DNA of 64,000 nucleotides. Origin: MED-G105 sp038522945 (GTDB taxonomy: Bacteria; Pseudomonadota; Alphaproteobacteria; Caulobacterales; Parvularculaceae). The DNA lies in assembly GCA_038522945.1 (NCBI GenBank), contig JBCBJV010000006.1, forward strand, positions 124,001-188,000. The letters run 5' to 3'. A model generated the notes under the pieces. That model was given only the letters and a program-made list of their open reading frames with translations. It searched no databases and was not told where the DNA came from. The position numbers and the translations under genes are program-made. The stretch's first letter is position 1; each line of letters starts with the position of its first letter. Of the stretch, positions 25,333 to 33,494 are shown one piece after another.

Positions 25333-26385
25333 ATGAGTCAGGAACTCGAAGATACTTTCAGCCTCGCATCAGCGGCCCTTGCTGCCCTGAGGGCCCTAGG
25401 CTTGGCAGCGGCACCTCACAATATTGAAGTCTGGTACGCCCACGCAGAGGGCCGCAACCCTGCTCTTTCCCGTGATATTCAACGGTTCCTAGGAGCCGAT
25501 GGCCAGATCACCCAGGAAGAAGCCACCGAGCTCTATAATCGGCACATCCTGCGTGGGGATCATTCAAAAGACGTGATAAATCTCGTCGCGCGGTTCGAAC
25601 AGGAACTCATCCAACTCTCCGACACCATGGAAGAGAGCGGTGAGAAAACGAAAGGGTGTACGGAGAACCTGAACTCAATCGAGGCTGAATTGAAAACTGG
25701 ACAAGCCGGGCCTGAAGTGATCTCCAAAACTCTTGAGAACATCTTTTCGATCACACGGTCTATCAAGGACGCAAACCAGAAGTTGGAACGTCAACTTACC
25801 CAATCGTCCAGCGAAGCCTATTCGCTCCGCCAAAGCGTTGAGCGTATTCAGCAAGAAGCCATGACGGATCCGCTCACCGGGGTCAAAAACCGCAAGGTGT
25901 TTGATACGGCCATCGAGAATATGCTCCGTGATGCGCGTAACTACGAGACGCCATTAACGCTGATTATCGCCGATATCGATCATTTCAAAAGATTCAATGA
26001 CCAGTGGGGTCACCAGACGGGAGACCAGGTACTTCGGCTTGTGGCCGAGGTCATGAATGCGAATGTCAAAGGTCAGGATATTCTTGCGCGCTATGGCGGC
26101 GAGGAATTTGCGATCATCCTACCGGACACCCGGCTGGAGAACGGTGTCATGCTGGCAGACAAAATCCGGCACGCCGTTGAGTCTCGGAAGCTGAAAAAGC
26201 GGCGAACAAACGAATCCCTCGGAACGATTACGCTTTCCATGGGCGTCGCCCTATGGAGACCGGGAGAAACGAGCGAAACGCTCATCGAACGGGCAGACAA
26301 CTGTCTTTATGCAGCGAAAAAGCGCGGCCGTAACATGATCGTTGGTGAGGAAGCCCTCGCTGAAGAAGAAAAAGCCTTCGGCTAA
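25333..26385 (+). CDS. Diguanylate cyclase (GGDEF domain)
   Basis: A 350-residue cytoplasmic protein that should make cyclic di-GMP. The N-terminal 170 residues are helical, with a likely coiled coil near 85-175, and may be a sensing or dimerisation part. The GGDEF domain starts at MTDPLTGVKNR (177-187), with the active site GGEEF at 255-259. The inhibitory I-site, usually RxxD five residues before it, reads KGQD (246-249), so product feedback may be lost. The domain order resembles Caulobacter DgcB. It is placed just before the flagellar locus, but on the opposite strand. Confidence 0.92.
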   Translation: MSQELEDTFSLASAALAALRALGLAAAPHNIEVWYAHAEGRNPALSRDIQRFLGADGQITQEEATELYNRHILRGDHSKDVINLVARFEQELIQLSDTMEESGEKTKGCTENLNSIEAELKTGQAGPEVISKTLENIFSITRSIKDANQKLERQLTQSSSEAYSLRQSVERIQQEAMTDPLTGVKNRKVFDTAIENMLRDARNYETPLTLIIADIDHFKRFNDQWGHQTGDQVLRLVAEVMNANVKGQDILARYGGEEFAIILPDTRLENGVMLADKIRHAVESRKLKKRRTNESLGTITLSMGVALWRPGETSETLIERADNCLYAAKKRGRNMIVGEEALAEEEKAFG

Positions 26386-26452
26386 TTCAATCCTGCCTAT
26401 CGGCATTTGAAAGGCTATAACAAGGCCCCTTTGGTGGCCCTTTGCCGCTCGT

Positions 26453-28219
26453 TTAAAGCCCCGTACCCACCCCTGTGGGCCCAGACTTGTCACTGGCAAA
26501 ATGGTCCTTATAGGCCTGAAATATCAGCTCCGGGTTATCCTGCTCTTCATTAAGAGAATGAATGAAGGCAATCGCTCCCTCCGAGGCGGCAAATGCTGAT
26601 GCCGCAGCCAAGGCTGATTTCATTCCATCATCGTCTGCCACAAGGGCAAAAGCTACTGCCGCGCGAGAGAGAATATCGTCAGCCGCAAATGAGGCACCTT
26701 CTTCACCATTCACCTCAGTAAGCTGAAGATATGTTTCCCCTGCCCTCGCCCATTGGCGAGTTTCCCAATAGAGGTCAGCCAGAACGATGCTGGCGGGAGG
26801 ATTACTCCCTGATGTCAGGAGCGCTTCTGCTTGATCGAAACGCCGAAGGCTGATCAACGCCTTTGCTTCCAGGGCACGGCGACGAGCAACGAGACCGTCG
26901 GCCAAATCCGTTGTCCGGGTTGTCTGCAGCGCGCTCAAGGCGTCGTCGGGACGATTCTCCCCTAGCTGAATTCGAGCAAGCTCAGCACCGACGTCCGCCT
27001 TGGGTGCACCGCGAAGGCGATGGTCAATTTGATATTTCAAAAGCCTTGCCGCTTCAGACGACAACCCCAGTTCCATGAGCGCATCTGTCAGCTGGCGGAT
27101 CATATGGTCCCCTTCTTCGCCAGGAGGGGCATACTGAACATAGTCGATAAAGAGCGCCGCCCGGGCTCCGAGCTGTTCAGGATCATCCTGCAAAACCCGG
27201 CCAAGCGCGATCAAACCGTTGCCGATCTCCTGAGACGCAATTAGCGCCAGGTCGGCTTCCGGGATCAAGGAAATCACTTCCTCAAACGCGACGAAAGCTT
27301 CCTCATGGTTACTGTCTGAAAGCGCCTGCACGCCGCGAGCAAACGTAATTTCCTGTTCGCCTAATCCTCCGGTCCAGAATTCGCCCACGATGCTTGGATG
27401 GACAGTCCCTCGTGATCGGGCGATCACGGAGAGAAATGCAGAAGCCCGAACAGCGAGATGCGGATCTAGAGATTGCTCGCTTAGTGAAACAGCCGCCTGA
27501 ACTGCGCCATCAATGTTGCCCTCGCGCTCGAGAATCAAGAGATTGAGAAACTGACGGTCGAGTGGTTCGAGCGAGGCCGACGCAACTTGCGCACGCAGCT
27601 GGGCCGGCTCAGCAATTGCGGACCTGATGGTGGCTTCAAGGATTGCCGCGGTTAGTTTTGGCAGGCCCGCTCCCTCTTGAAAGAGCGTTGCCCAATCGAT
27701 GTCCCCAGCGCGGCGGGCAGCACGGCTAAAAGCACCTAGGCTAGATAGGGCGGCCGCTTCAAGATAGATCGATTGTGGCGAACTCGCCGGACGTTCTTCA
27801 ATGATCATCAGCACACGCCGATACCGTCCGAGACGGGCTAAGTTCCGCATCAGCAGTTCAAGAGCAGGAAGATCAAGATCAGAAAGTTCCACGCCTTCCA
27901 GGCTTTGAACGACTTCAGGAGACATGCCGTTTTGATCGTAGAGCTCTGCTAACAATATCCGCTGACTTAGGAGGCCTCCCGCATCGTTTTCCAGCGCTGC
28001 TGCTTCAATACCTTCACGCAGAGCCGCTTCATATTCAAAAAAGGACTGACGTATTTCGTCGGCGACCTTCAGTTCCACCTGATACAGCGTCGGCACTGGT
28101 GTGATAGCCATGGCCTCGGTTTCATTTTCACCAACAGGCGGAACCGCCATTGCAGTCCAAGGCAACACCGTGAACGCCAGTGCTATTACTGACAAAAGGA
28201 TCAGCTCCCTGACGGTCAT
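26453..28219 (-). CDS. Periplasmic TPR-like protein in the flagellar operon, unknown
   Basis: A 588-residue product with a signal peptide (MTVRELILLSVIALAFTVLPWTAMA) and, after it, an almost wholly helical protein with irregular tetratricopeptide-like pairs, for example ALELLMRNLARLGRYRRVL and DQAEALLTSGSNPPASIVL. No enzymatic motif is seen. It overlaps the motE gene by 4 bases and is the last gene of the fliL-fliM-DUF6468-motE run. I infer a periplasmic flagellar or motor-associated role from context only. Alphaproteobacteria with the same flagellar cluster commonly have a similar large protein here. Confidence 0.7.
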   Translation of the reverse strand: MTVRELILLSVIALAFTVLPWTAMAVPPVGENETEAMAITPVPTLYQVELKVADEIRQSFFEYEAALREGIEAAALENDAGGLLSQRILLAELYDQNGMSPEVVQSLEGVELSDLDLPALELLMRNLARLGRYRRVLMIIEERPASSPQSIYLEAAALSSLGAFSRAARRAGDIDWATLFQEGAGLPKLTAAILEATIRSAIAEPAQLRAQVASASLEPLDRQFLNLLILEREGNIDGAVQAAVSLSEQSLDPHLAVRASAFLSVIARSRGTVHPSIVGEFWTGGLGEQEITFARGVQALSDSNHEEAFVAFEEVISLIPEADLALIASQEIGNGLIALGRVLQDDPEQLGARAALFIDYVQYAPPGEEGDHMIRQLTDALMELGLSSEAARLLKYQIDHRLRGAPKADVGAELARIQLGENRPDDALSALQTTRTTDLADGLVARRRALEAKALISLRRFDQAEALLTSGSNPPASIVLADLYWETRQWARAGETYLQLTEVNGEEGASFAADDILSRAAVAFALVADDDGMKSALAAASAFAASEGAIAFIHSLNEEQDNPELIFQAYKDHFASDKSGPTGVGTGL

Positions 28220-28884
28220 GGGGTCACCTGATCGGATTTACTGTTTTCGCGTTGATGGTCTGCAAGTTTTGTCGTCAAAGCCCTTGCAGCTTCCGGAGAC
28301 ATTTCAGCAAGGACACTGGAAAGGGATTGGGTCCGCATCCCTGCCGCCACGGGAACGAGAATCTCATCTTCCATGATTTCAAAGATCCGAGCCGCTTCTC
28401 GCGGCTTCATGCGCTCATAGGTCGTTGAAAGGCCCTCAAAACTCTCCGCTTTCATACTCTGCACATCGGCTCGAATGGAGGCGAGCTCTGCTTTTTCTAC
28501 ACGGAGCATGTCAAGTTTTGTATCGATGCGCGTCTCGATTGCTTCAAGGGCGCGTTCGCGCGTCTCCAGCGAGCGGGCATAGTCGTCAAGATCGCGCTTA
28601 CGCTTTGCCAACCGATGATTGACTTCCGCCCCAAGGGACCGAGTTTGCCCCGGTTCATCGGCAACGGTTTCGGCATCGGTCGTCGCTTCATTGCTTTGAG
28701 CCTGTACTGGTGCTTGCTCCACTGTCGCACCTGTCGCGCTTACTACTTCACTCTGTTGGGCAAACGCGCCGCCCGACTGCAAAACCGTTGAGATGACACG
28801 AACGCTTAACACCGCCAATAGTGCTGCGATCAGTACAGGGAAGATCCGCTTAGCGGTGCCATGTAAATGTGGATTCTTGATCAT
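28216..28884 (-). CDS. motE: Flagellar motor chaperone-like MotE protein
   Basis: A 222-residue protein with an N-terminal membrane anchor (about residues 13-30), a linker rich in Ala, Gln and Thr, a coiled coil (about 85-155: RKRDLDDYARSLETRERALEAIE) and a C-terminal MgtE_N-like helical domain (YERMKPREAARIFEIMEDEILVPVAAGM). This is the MotE architecture; MotE assists stator MotB/MotC function in rhizobia. It overlaps the following gene by 4 bases, and its start overlaps the DUF6468 stop by one base. Confidence 0.85.
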   Translation of the reverse strand: MIKNPHLHGTAKRIFPVLIAALLAVLSVRVISTVLQSGGAFAQQSEVVSATGATVEQAPVQAQSNEATTDAETVADEPGQTRSLGAEVNHRLAKRKRDLDDYARSLETRERALEAIETRIDTKLDMLRVEKAELASIRADVQSMKAESFEGLSTTYERMKPREAARIFEIMEDEILVPVAAGMRTQSLSSVLAEMSPEAARALTTKLADHQRENSKSDQVTP

Positions 28885-29228
28885 CAGGCAACCTTTTTTC
28901 CATTGGCGATTGTGCGCACATCTTCCATGGCGCTCTCAATCCGATCAGCGACCCGGTTGCCTGAAGAGATCATCACAGACAAGTCAGTGGCGAGTTCTTC
29001 TGCGGCTCGCGCCCGTTGAGCAATTTCTTGATGTTGTCGTTTGGCACGTTCGTCCATGCCTGCAAGCGTCTGCCTCGCCTGTAGAACCGCCTCGTCGAAT
29101 TCTGAAATCGACGTCGCAAGGTCTACTTGTCCCTGACGGAGCCTTGATAGACGTCGATTAAGAACAAGACAAAAAATGCATGTAATCGTCAGTAAGCCGA
29201 TAATCAATATGTCAAACATGGGTCCCAT
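28884..29228 (-). CDS. DUF6468 flagellar-cluster membrane protein
   Basis: A 114-residue single-pass protein: a transmembrane helix at about residues 5-22 (FDILIIGLLTITCIFCLV), a basic turn, and a coiled-coil cytoplasmic domain (SEFDEAVLQARQTLAGMDERAKR). This matches DUF6468, usually found between fliM and motE in alphaproteobacteria. The biochemical role is unknown. An in-frame ATG at 29219 is an alternative start. Confidence 0.8.
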   Translation of the reverse strand: MGPMFDILIIGLLTITCIFCLVLNRRLSRLRQGQVDLATSISEFDEAVLQARQTLAGMDERAKRQHQEIAQRARAAEELATDLSVMISSGNRVADRIESAMEDVRTIANGKKVA

Positions 29229-29239
29229 TTACAACTCAC

Positions 29240-30427
29240 TCATCTTTGCGCAGTGGAATTGCTGTCTTGGACCGGATCCCCCGTAGGCTGATCACTGACC
29301 GGGGCATCGGCTGGATCAAATCGGCGCGCGGGCGTCGCCTGCCCTTCGGGAACCAACTTAACGGCAAGCTGCTCACCGATCTTGCCCACATGGCCACGGG
29401 CCACGGTGACATCACCAACTCGCAACTGTGCTGCAGTTTTTGGGGTGCTTGAAAACGTCAGTGTAGCACCGACTTCCCAGTTATTGATTTCGCTGATCGC
29501 CAGGGACTTTTCGCCAATGACCGCAAACAAATCAGTTTCGGCGACGCTGATACCCTCACCGAGTTTGCGCTGCCAAGTCTCTCGCCGGGTCTGAACGTCA
29601 CCCATGAACTCACGAGTTAGGTCGCCACGGATCGATTCAAGGTCGGCATTCGGAATGATCAAGGAGGCAAAGGTCTTGTTCTCCCCGAGCCGAACTTTCA
29701 GTTTGGCGCGTACCGCAACACTGGACTCCTGCATAATCGAGGCAAATCGGGCCGAGGTTTCAATGCGTTCAAGCACAAATCCAGCATTAACAATCGGGGC
29801 AAAGGCATCGTTCAGATCCGTGATCATCGATTTTAGGAGCATTTCGGCAAGCCCAAGCTCGATTGCAGTAAAGGCGCGCTCTTCCGTAGGCATGCTTAAT
29901 GTGCCGCGGCGCCCGCCCAGGAGCAGATCAACAATGGCGATGACAAAGCTATTGTCCGTCACCACCAAAGCTTGCGCCTGGAGTGCTTCAGATCGAAGGA
30001 TACCGATGACCGCCCGAGCACTTTGGTTGGCACAAAAATCAGCAAATCTGATTGTGTCCACGTCTTCCAAGCTTACATCGACATTTTCATCTGTTAGCTG
30101 ACGGATACTCGTCGACATGCGGCGCGCCATGCGGTCGAGAATGAGGTCGAGAACTGGCATTTTCTGATGGGCAACCACCGACTGATTAATCAGCGCTCGA
30201 AGGCCCGACCGATCCACCGCTTCGGCTTCGTTGAAATCAAAATTCAAAAGGTCCTCAAAGCCACCGGGTCCATCGCCGTCCGGTGACAGGGAGAAATCGC
30301 CGGAGGTATCGCCCTCTTCGCGACGGAGTTGGTCCCAGCCAATATCTCCATCTGCAATCTCCTGGCCATCGCCAGGGGATTCAAGCTCAATCAATTGGGA
30401 CGGATCGTTATTGGATGACGAGGTCAC
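29240..30427 (-). CDS. fliM: Flagellar motor switch protein FliM
   Basis: FliM is the CheY-P-binding and rotor part of the flagellar C-ring. The 395-residue product has an N-terminal low-complexity segment where the CheY-binding peptide usually lies, then the middle CheC-like domain (LRALINQSVVAHQKMPVLDLIL to MLLKSMITDLNDAFAPI), and a C-terminal SpoA/FliN-like domain (ISVAETDLFAVIGEK). The N-terminus SQLIELES is not the canonical LSQxEIDALL motif, so CheY binding may differ. The start overlaps the end of fliL by 20 bases. Confidence 0.93.
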   Translation of the reverse strand: MTSSSNNDPSQLIELESPGDGQEIADGDIGWDQLRREEGDTSGDFSLSPDGDGPGGFEDLLNFDFNEAEAVDRSGLRALINQSVVAHQKMPVLDLILDRMARRMSTSIRQLTDENVDVSLEDVDTIRFADFCANQSARAVIGILRSEALQAQALVVTDNSFVIAIVDLLLGGRRGTLSMPTEERAFTAIELGLAEMLLKSMITDLNDAFAPIVNAGFVLERIETSARFASIMQESSVAVRAKLKVRLGENKTFASLIIPNADLESIRGDLTREFMGDVQTRRETWQRKLGEGISVAETDLFAVIGEKSLAISEINNWEVGATLTFSSTPKTAAQLRVGDVTVARGHVGKIGEQLAVKLVPEGQATPARRFDPADAPVSDQPTGDPVQDSNSTAQR

Positions 30428-30962
30428 GGATAATCACCTCACTGATGCTGTCTTCGTCCAGCACAAAATTAACGCGATGACGCAGCTCACGCTTAACCCG
30501 CGCCATGGCCTCGTCACCTTGAAAATCAGACGGCGTAAGCGCGCGTAATAAGAGCAAGAGCCGTTCGCGAACAAGATCTTGTTGCTCAGCGACTTGATCG
30601 ATTGTCGCTTCTTGTTTCGTCACCAGTGTCAATGACACCTTGGCAAAGGCAAGCCGTCCATCAAGTCCAGGGGACAAATCCACGAGAAAGGGTTCAAGCA
30701 TGAGATTGAACGCGCCGTCGCTCATCTGCACGCTCAAGTCTCTGTCAGTCTTGGGTAGCGATGGTTTTCGGGGGCGATCACTTAGATAGCTCGTCGACAA
30801 TGACAGAATGAGAGTTGCCGCAACGGCAAAAAGCACCAAGTGCTTGCCAGGCGTTCTCACGCGCTCACGCCCAGCCGTTGGCATCGCGCAAGATACATCG
30901 GGCATGTTCTGGGCCGGCGCGGTCACCTTGCTTGGCCCCCTTACTGATTGTCGTGTGTTCAC
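30408..30962 (-). CDS. fliL: Flagellar basal-body protein FliL
   Basis: FliL associates with the stator. The product has one transmembrane helix (HLVLFAVAATLILSLSTSYL) and a periplasmic stomatin-like domain that ends with NFVLDEDSISEVIIRDLVIQ. The open frame begins at a GTG at 30962 (184 residues), but internal ATGs at 30905 or 30884 would give a more usual N-terminus of 10-15 residues before the helix; the CtrA-like box at 30964-30980 also favours a later start. It heads the leftward fliL-fliM operon. Confidence 0.87.
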   Translation of the reverse strand: MNTRQSVRGPSKVTAPAQNMPDVSCAMPTAGRERVRTPGKHLVLFAVAATLILSLSTSYLSDRPRKPSLPKTDRDLSVQMSDGAFNLMLEPFLVDLSPGLDGRLAFAKVSLTLVTKQEATIDQVAEQQDLVRERLLLLLRALTPSDFQGDEAMARVKRELRHRVNFVLDEDSISEVIIRDLVIQ

Positions 30963-30963
30963 T

Positions 30964-30980
30964 GGTTAATGGTCCGTAAA
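30964..30980 (-). promoter_or_regulatory. CtrA-like box upstream of fliL
   Basis: On the minus strand the sequence reads TTTA-CGGACCA-TTAACC, one mismatch from TTAA-N7-TTAAC. In Caulobacter the fliLM promoter is a known CtrA target. The box touches the GTG at 30962, which suggests translation starts later. Confidence 0.45.
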
Positions 30981-31041
30981 CCTATCGATCCGTCAGTCTC
31001 CTAAATCATCTGATTACGGTTAAACTTTAGTTGCCATGGCG

Positions 31042-31060
31042 ATTTTTGCCCGGCAAAAAT
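31042..31060. promoter_or_regulatory. 19-bp palindrome in the fliL-flgF intergenic region
   Basis: ATTTTTGCC, a single C, then GGCAAAAAT is a perfect inverted repeat, with its centre 65 bases before the flgF sigma-54-like promoter. The embedded GCCCGGCAAAAAT resembles the second motif at 35822-35834 and looks like the Caulobacter FlbD (ftr) type of site, an identification from memory. Confidence 0.5.
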
Positions 31061-31115
31061 TTCCCTGCCCGCATCAGGCTCATCCCTATCTTATTGTTTT
31101 TAATTACTTTTTTTA

Positions 31116-31131
31116 TGGCACGGCGCTTGTA
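31116..31131 (+). promoter_or_regulatory. Sigma-54-like promoter of flgF
   Basis: TGGCAC-GGCGC-TTGTA matches the sigma-54 consensus TGGCAC-N5-TTGCA with one mismatch. Transcription would start near 31142, ahead of flgF at 31170. Confidence 0.6.
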
Positions 31132-31169
31132 AGAATGATCAGACAGCAACCAGGCCAGTCGACCAAAAG

Positions 31170-31913
31170 ATGGAAAACGCAATCACCGCCGGGCTTTCCA
31201 AGCAAATCATCCTCCAACGGGCGCTGGAGGTCACGGCCAATAATGTTGCCAATCAGACAACAACAGGTTTCAAGGCCGAGCACCTTGCCTTCAGGGAATA
31301 CATCGCCGAGTTAGACACAAGCGGTGCACAAGGGTTTGCCACCGATACAGATGTCTCGCTCGTGTTTGATCCAGCATCCTATACGGACCATTCACCAGCG
31401 GCGCTTCAGTCAACAAACGGCGTATTCGACTTTGCCATTGACGGACCCGGATTCTTCGCCGTTGAAACCGGCGCTGGCACACAATACACGCGCGATGGGC
31501 GCTTTTCATTGAACGCGTTCGGCGAATTGGTGACGCAGGATGGTGCCCGTGTCCTTGATGCATCGTTTTCGCCGATTTTTATTGATCCCGATGCGGGCCC
31601 CGTGGTTGTCAGCAATACAGGCGAGATCCAACAGGCAGGTACGCCGGTCGGAACGATCGCAACGTTCGACTTTGGCGACCTCAGAAATTTGGACCGTACC
31701 GGTAGTAACCTCTTTACAAGTGAGGACGTTCCGACACCGGTCGCTTTTCCGATTTTGCGTCAGGGTTTTGTCGAAACCTCTAACGTCCAACCGATCGTCG
31801 CCATGACCGATATGGTCGAGATCCTGCGGGCTTATGAACAAACGTCACGCTTGTTGGAAACCGCCAGTGAACTTTCTCGTCAAACCGTCGAACAGTTGAG
31901 CGACACGGCGTAA
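31170..31913 (+). CDS. flgF: Flagellar proximal rod protein FlgF
   Basis: FlgF is a proximal rod subunit. The 247-residue product has the flagellar rod N-terminal motif LEVTANNVANQTTTGFKAEHLAFREY, the central DFAIDGPGFFAVETGAGTQYTRDGRFSLNAFGELVTQDG, and the C-terminal VEILRAYEQTSRLLET. Length agrees with the family. It is the first gene of the rightward flgF-flgG-flgA-flgH operon, downstream of a sigma-54-like promoter. Confidence 0.95.
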   Translation: MENAITAGLSKQIILQRALEVTANNVANQTTTGFKAEHLAFREYIAELDTSGAQGFATDTDVSLVFDPASYTDHSPAALQSTNGVFDFAIDGPGFFAVETGAGTQYTRDGRFSLNAFGELVTQDGARVLDASFSPIFIDPDAGPVVVSNTGEIQQAGTPVGTIATFDFGDLRNLDRTGSNLFTSEDVPTPVAFPILRQGFVETSNVQPIVAMTDMVEILRAYEQTSRLLETASELSRQTVEQLSDTA

Positions 31914-31926
31914 GGACCTAAGATCA

Positions 31927-32714
31927 ATGAAATCTCTTAATATCGCTGCCACCGGCATGCTGGCCCAGCAACGCAATGTCGAAGTTATTTCGAACAATAT
32001 CGCCAACCTGAACACAGTCGGCTACAAGCGTCAGCGTGCGGAATTTCAGGACCTTCTCTATCAGACGTTGGAACGCCCGGGCGCCCTGTCTGCAGCCAAC
32101 GGGACGGTCGTGCCCAATGGTGTTCAAATCGGTGCAGGCGTCAAAACTGGGTCGGTCTACCGCATACAGAGCAAGGCAACGTAACCGCTACCGGCAACGA
32201 CCTAGACCTTGCGATCTCAGGGCGCGGGTTTTTCCAGGTCCTCTTGCCAGACAATACCGAAGCCTACACCCGGGCAGGAAACCTTGCTGTTTCAGCGGAC
32301 GGACGGATCGTCACGGAAGACGGCTATGAAGTCCTGCCTGGTATAACGATCCCGGAAGATGCTGTTGATGTTTCCATTTCTGAAGGTGGTATCGTTGAGG
32401 TCCGCATTACCGGCGAACAAAACCTACGAGAACTCGGCACCTTCGAGCTCGTGACGTTCTTCAACGAGTCTGGTCTGGAGGCGATTGGGGACAATCTCCT
32501 CCTGCAAACAACAGCGTCCGGCGAACCCGAACGCGGCACGGCCGGAGAAGATGGGTTCGGCCGCATCCTCCAAGGCTTCATCGAAACGTCGAATGTGGAC
32601 CCTGTCCAGGAGATTACATCGCTTATTGCTGCTCAGCGTGCCTATGAAATGAACGCACGGGTGATTGAGACCTCCGACGAAATGTTGGCAACCAACGCCA
32701 ACCTCCGCGGCTAG
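31927..32714 (+). pseudogene. flgG: Flagellar distal rod protein FlgG, split by a frameshift
   Basis: FlgG builds the distal rod. The first part, 31927-32184, gives MKSLNIAATGMLAQQRNVEV to VYRIQS and then stops at a TAA. Reading continues in another frame with QGNVTATGNDLDLAISGRGFF through to SLIAAQRAYEMNARVIETSDEM and a stop at 32714. Adding one C near 32172 restores RIQSQGNV and a 262-residue protein, exactly the family length. No slippery sequence is present. The rest of the gene is well preserved, so this is a very recent mutation or a sequence error. Strain motility would be lost if it is real. Confidence 0.9.
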
Positions 32715-32728
32715 TCGGGAGACGATAG

Positions 32729-33481
32729 ATGAAACCCACACGGATTTCTGGCTTTCTCGGCTGTGTTTTTACCCTGTTGTGGTTTTTGCTCCTGATCCTC
32801 AATCCAGCAAAAGCACAAGAGCAAGAAGGCTTGAATACGGATGGTCCGCGTGCAGAAGTCGCCAACCCGGGAACTCCGAGCCCTGAAACAGTCATTACGG
32901 ACTTGCTAAGCGCTGAAGGCATTCAGAACGTGTCACGCATCGAGCTAAGCCCGAATGCGGTGCCACACAACCTTGATTGGTCAGCAGTGTTGGAGACCGC
33001 TCGGCTCGTGGTAAACAAGAGAACGGGGCGCTTTACGTTGAGGCTAGCCTCAACGCCACGCGCCATCACCGGCACGGCCTTCTCCAGACAGGAGGTACCT
33101 GTCCTCGCGGAGCCCGTTTCGCTTGGCATGACGATTAACGCCAGCGACATCACATGGCTTGATCTCGAGATTGCCGGTCAGCCAGATTTTGTTTTTGAGG
33201 CCGATCAATTAGTGGGCATGTCCCCTCGTCGCCCTATTTCGGTTGGCAACCCGATCCCATCAACTGCGGTTGTCGCCCCAACGCTCGTCGAACGCGGCGA
33301 TATCGTGACCATGTCAATAGAAGCTCCAGGCATCCGGCTCACCCATAAAGCAATTGCAAAACGGGCTGGCGCGCGCGGCGACATCATTGAAGTAGAAAAC
33401 GCCCGCAGTGGACGGACGATAAGGGCCGTCGTCACCAGCGTTGGGCAAGTTCGTGCAGCTGGTGTGATCGACGGTGCATAA
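32729..33481 (+). CDS. flgA: Flagellar P-ring assembly chaperone FlgA
   Basis: FlgA is a periplasmic chaperone for P-ring formation. The 250-residue product has a signal peptide (about 1-29, GFLGCVFTLLWFLLLILNPAKA), a middle part, and a SAF-type C-terminal domain with RRPISVGNPIPSTAVV, VERGDIVTMSIEAPGIRLTHKAIA and GDIIEVENARSGRTIRAVV. The gene is 14 bases after flgG and overlaps the longest flgH frame. Confidence 0.93.
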   Translation: MKPTRISGFLGCVFTLLWFLLLILNPAKAQEQEGLNTDGPRAEVANPGTPSPETVITDLLSAEGIQNVSRIELSPNAVPHNLDWSAVLETARLVVNKRTGRFTLRLASTPRAITGTAFSRQEVPVLAEPVSLGMTINASDITWLDLEIAGQPDFVFEADQLVGMSPRRPISVGNPIPSTAVVAPTLVERGDIVTMSIEAPGIRLTHKAIAKRAGARGDIIEVENARSGRTIRAVVTSVGQVRAAGVIDGA

Positions 33482-33494
33482 GGAGAGAGCGTCA

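Noticed and set aside
32160..32190. Programmed -1 frameshift in flgG
   Set aside because: The site lacks a slippery heptamer, and no flgG programmed frameshift is known to me; a one-base deletion or sequence error is simpler.
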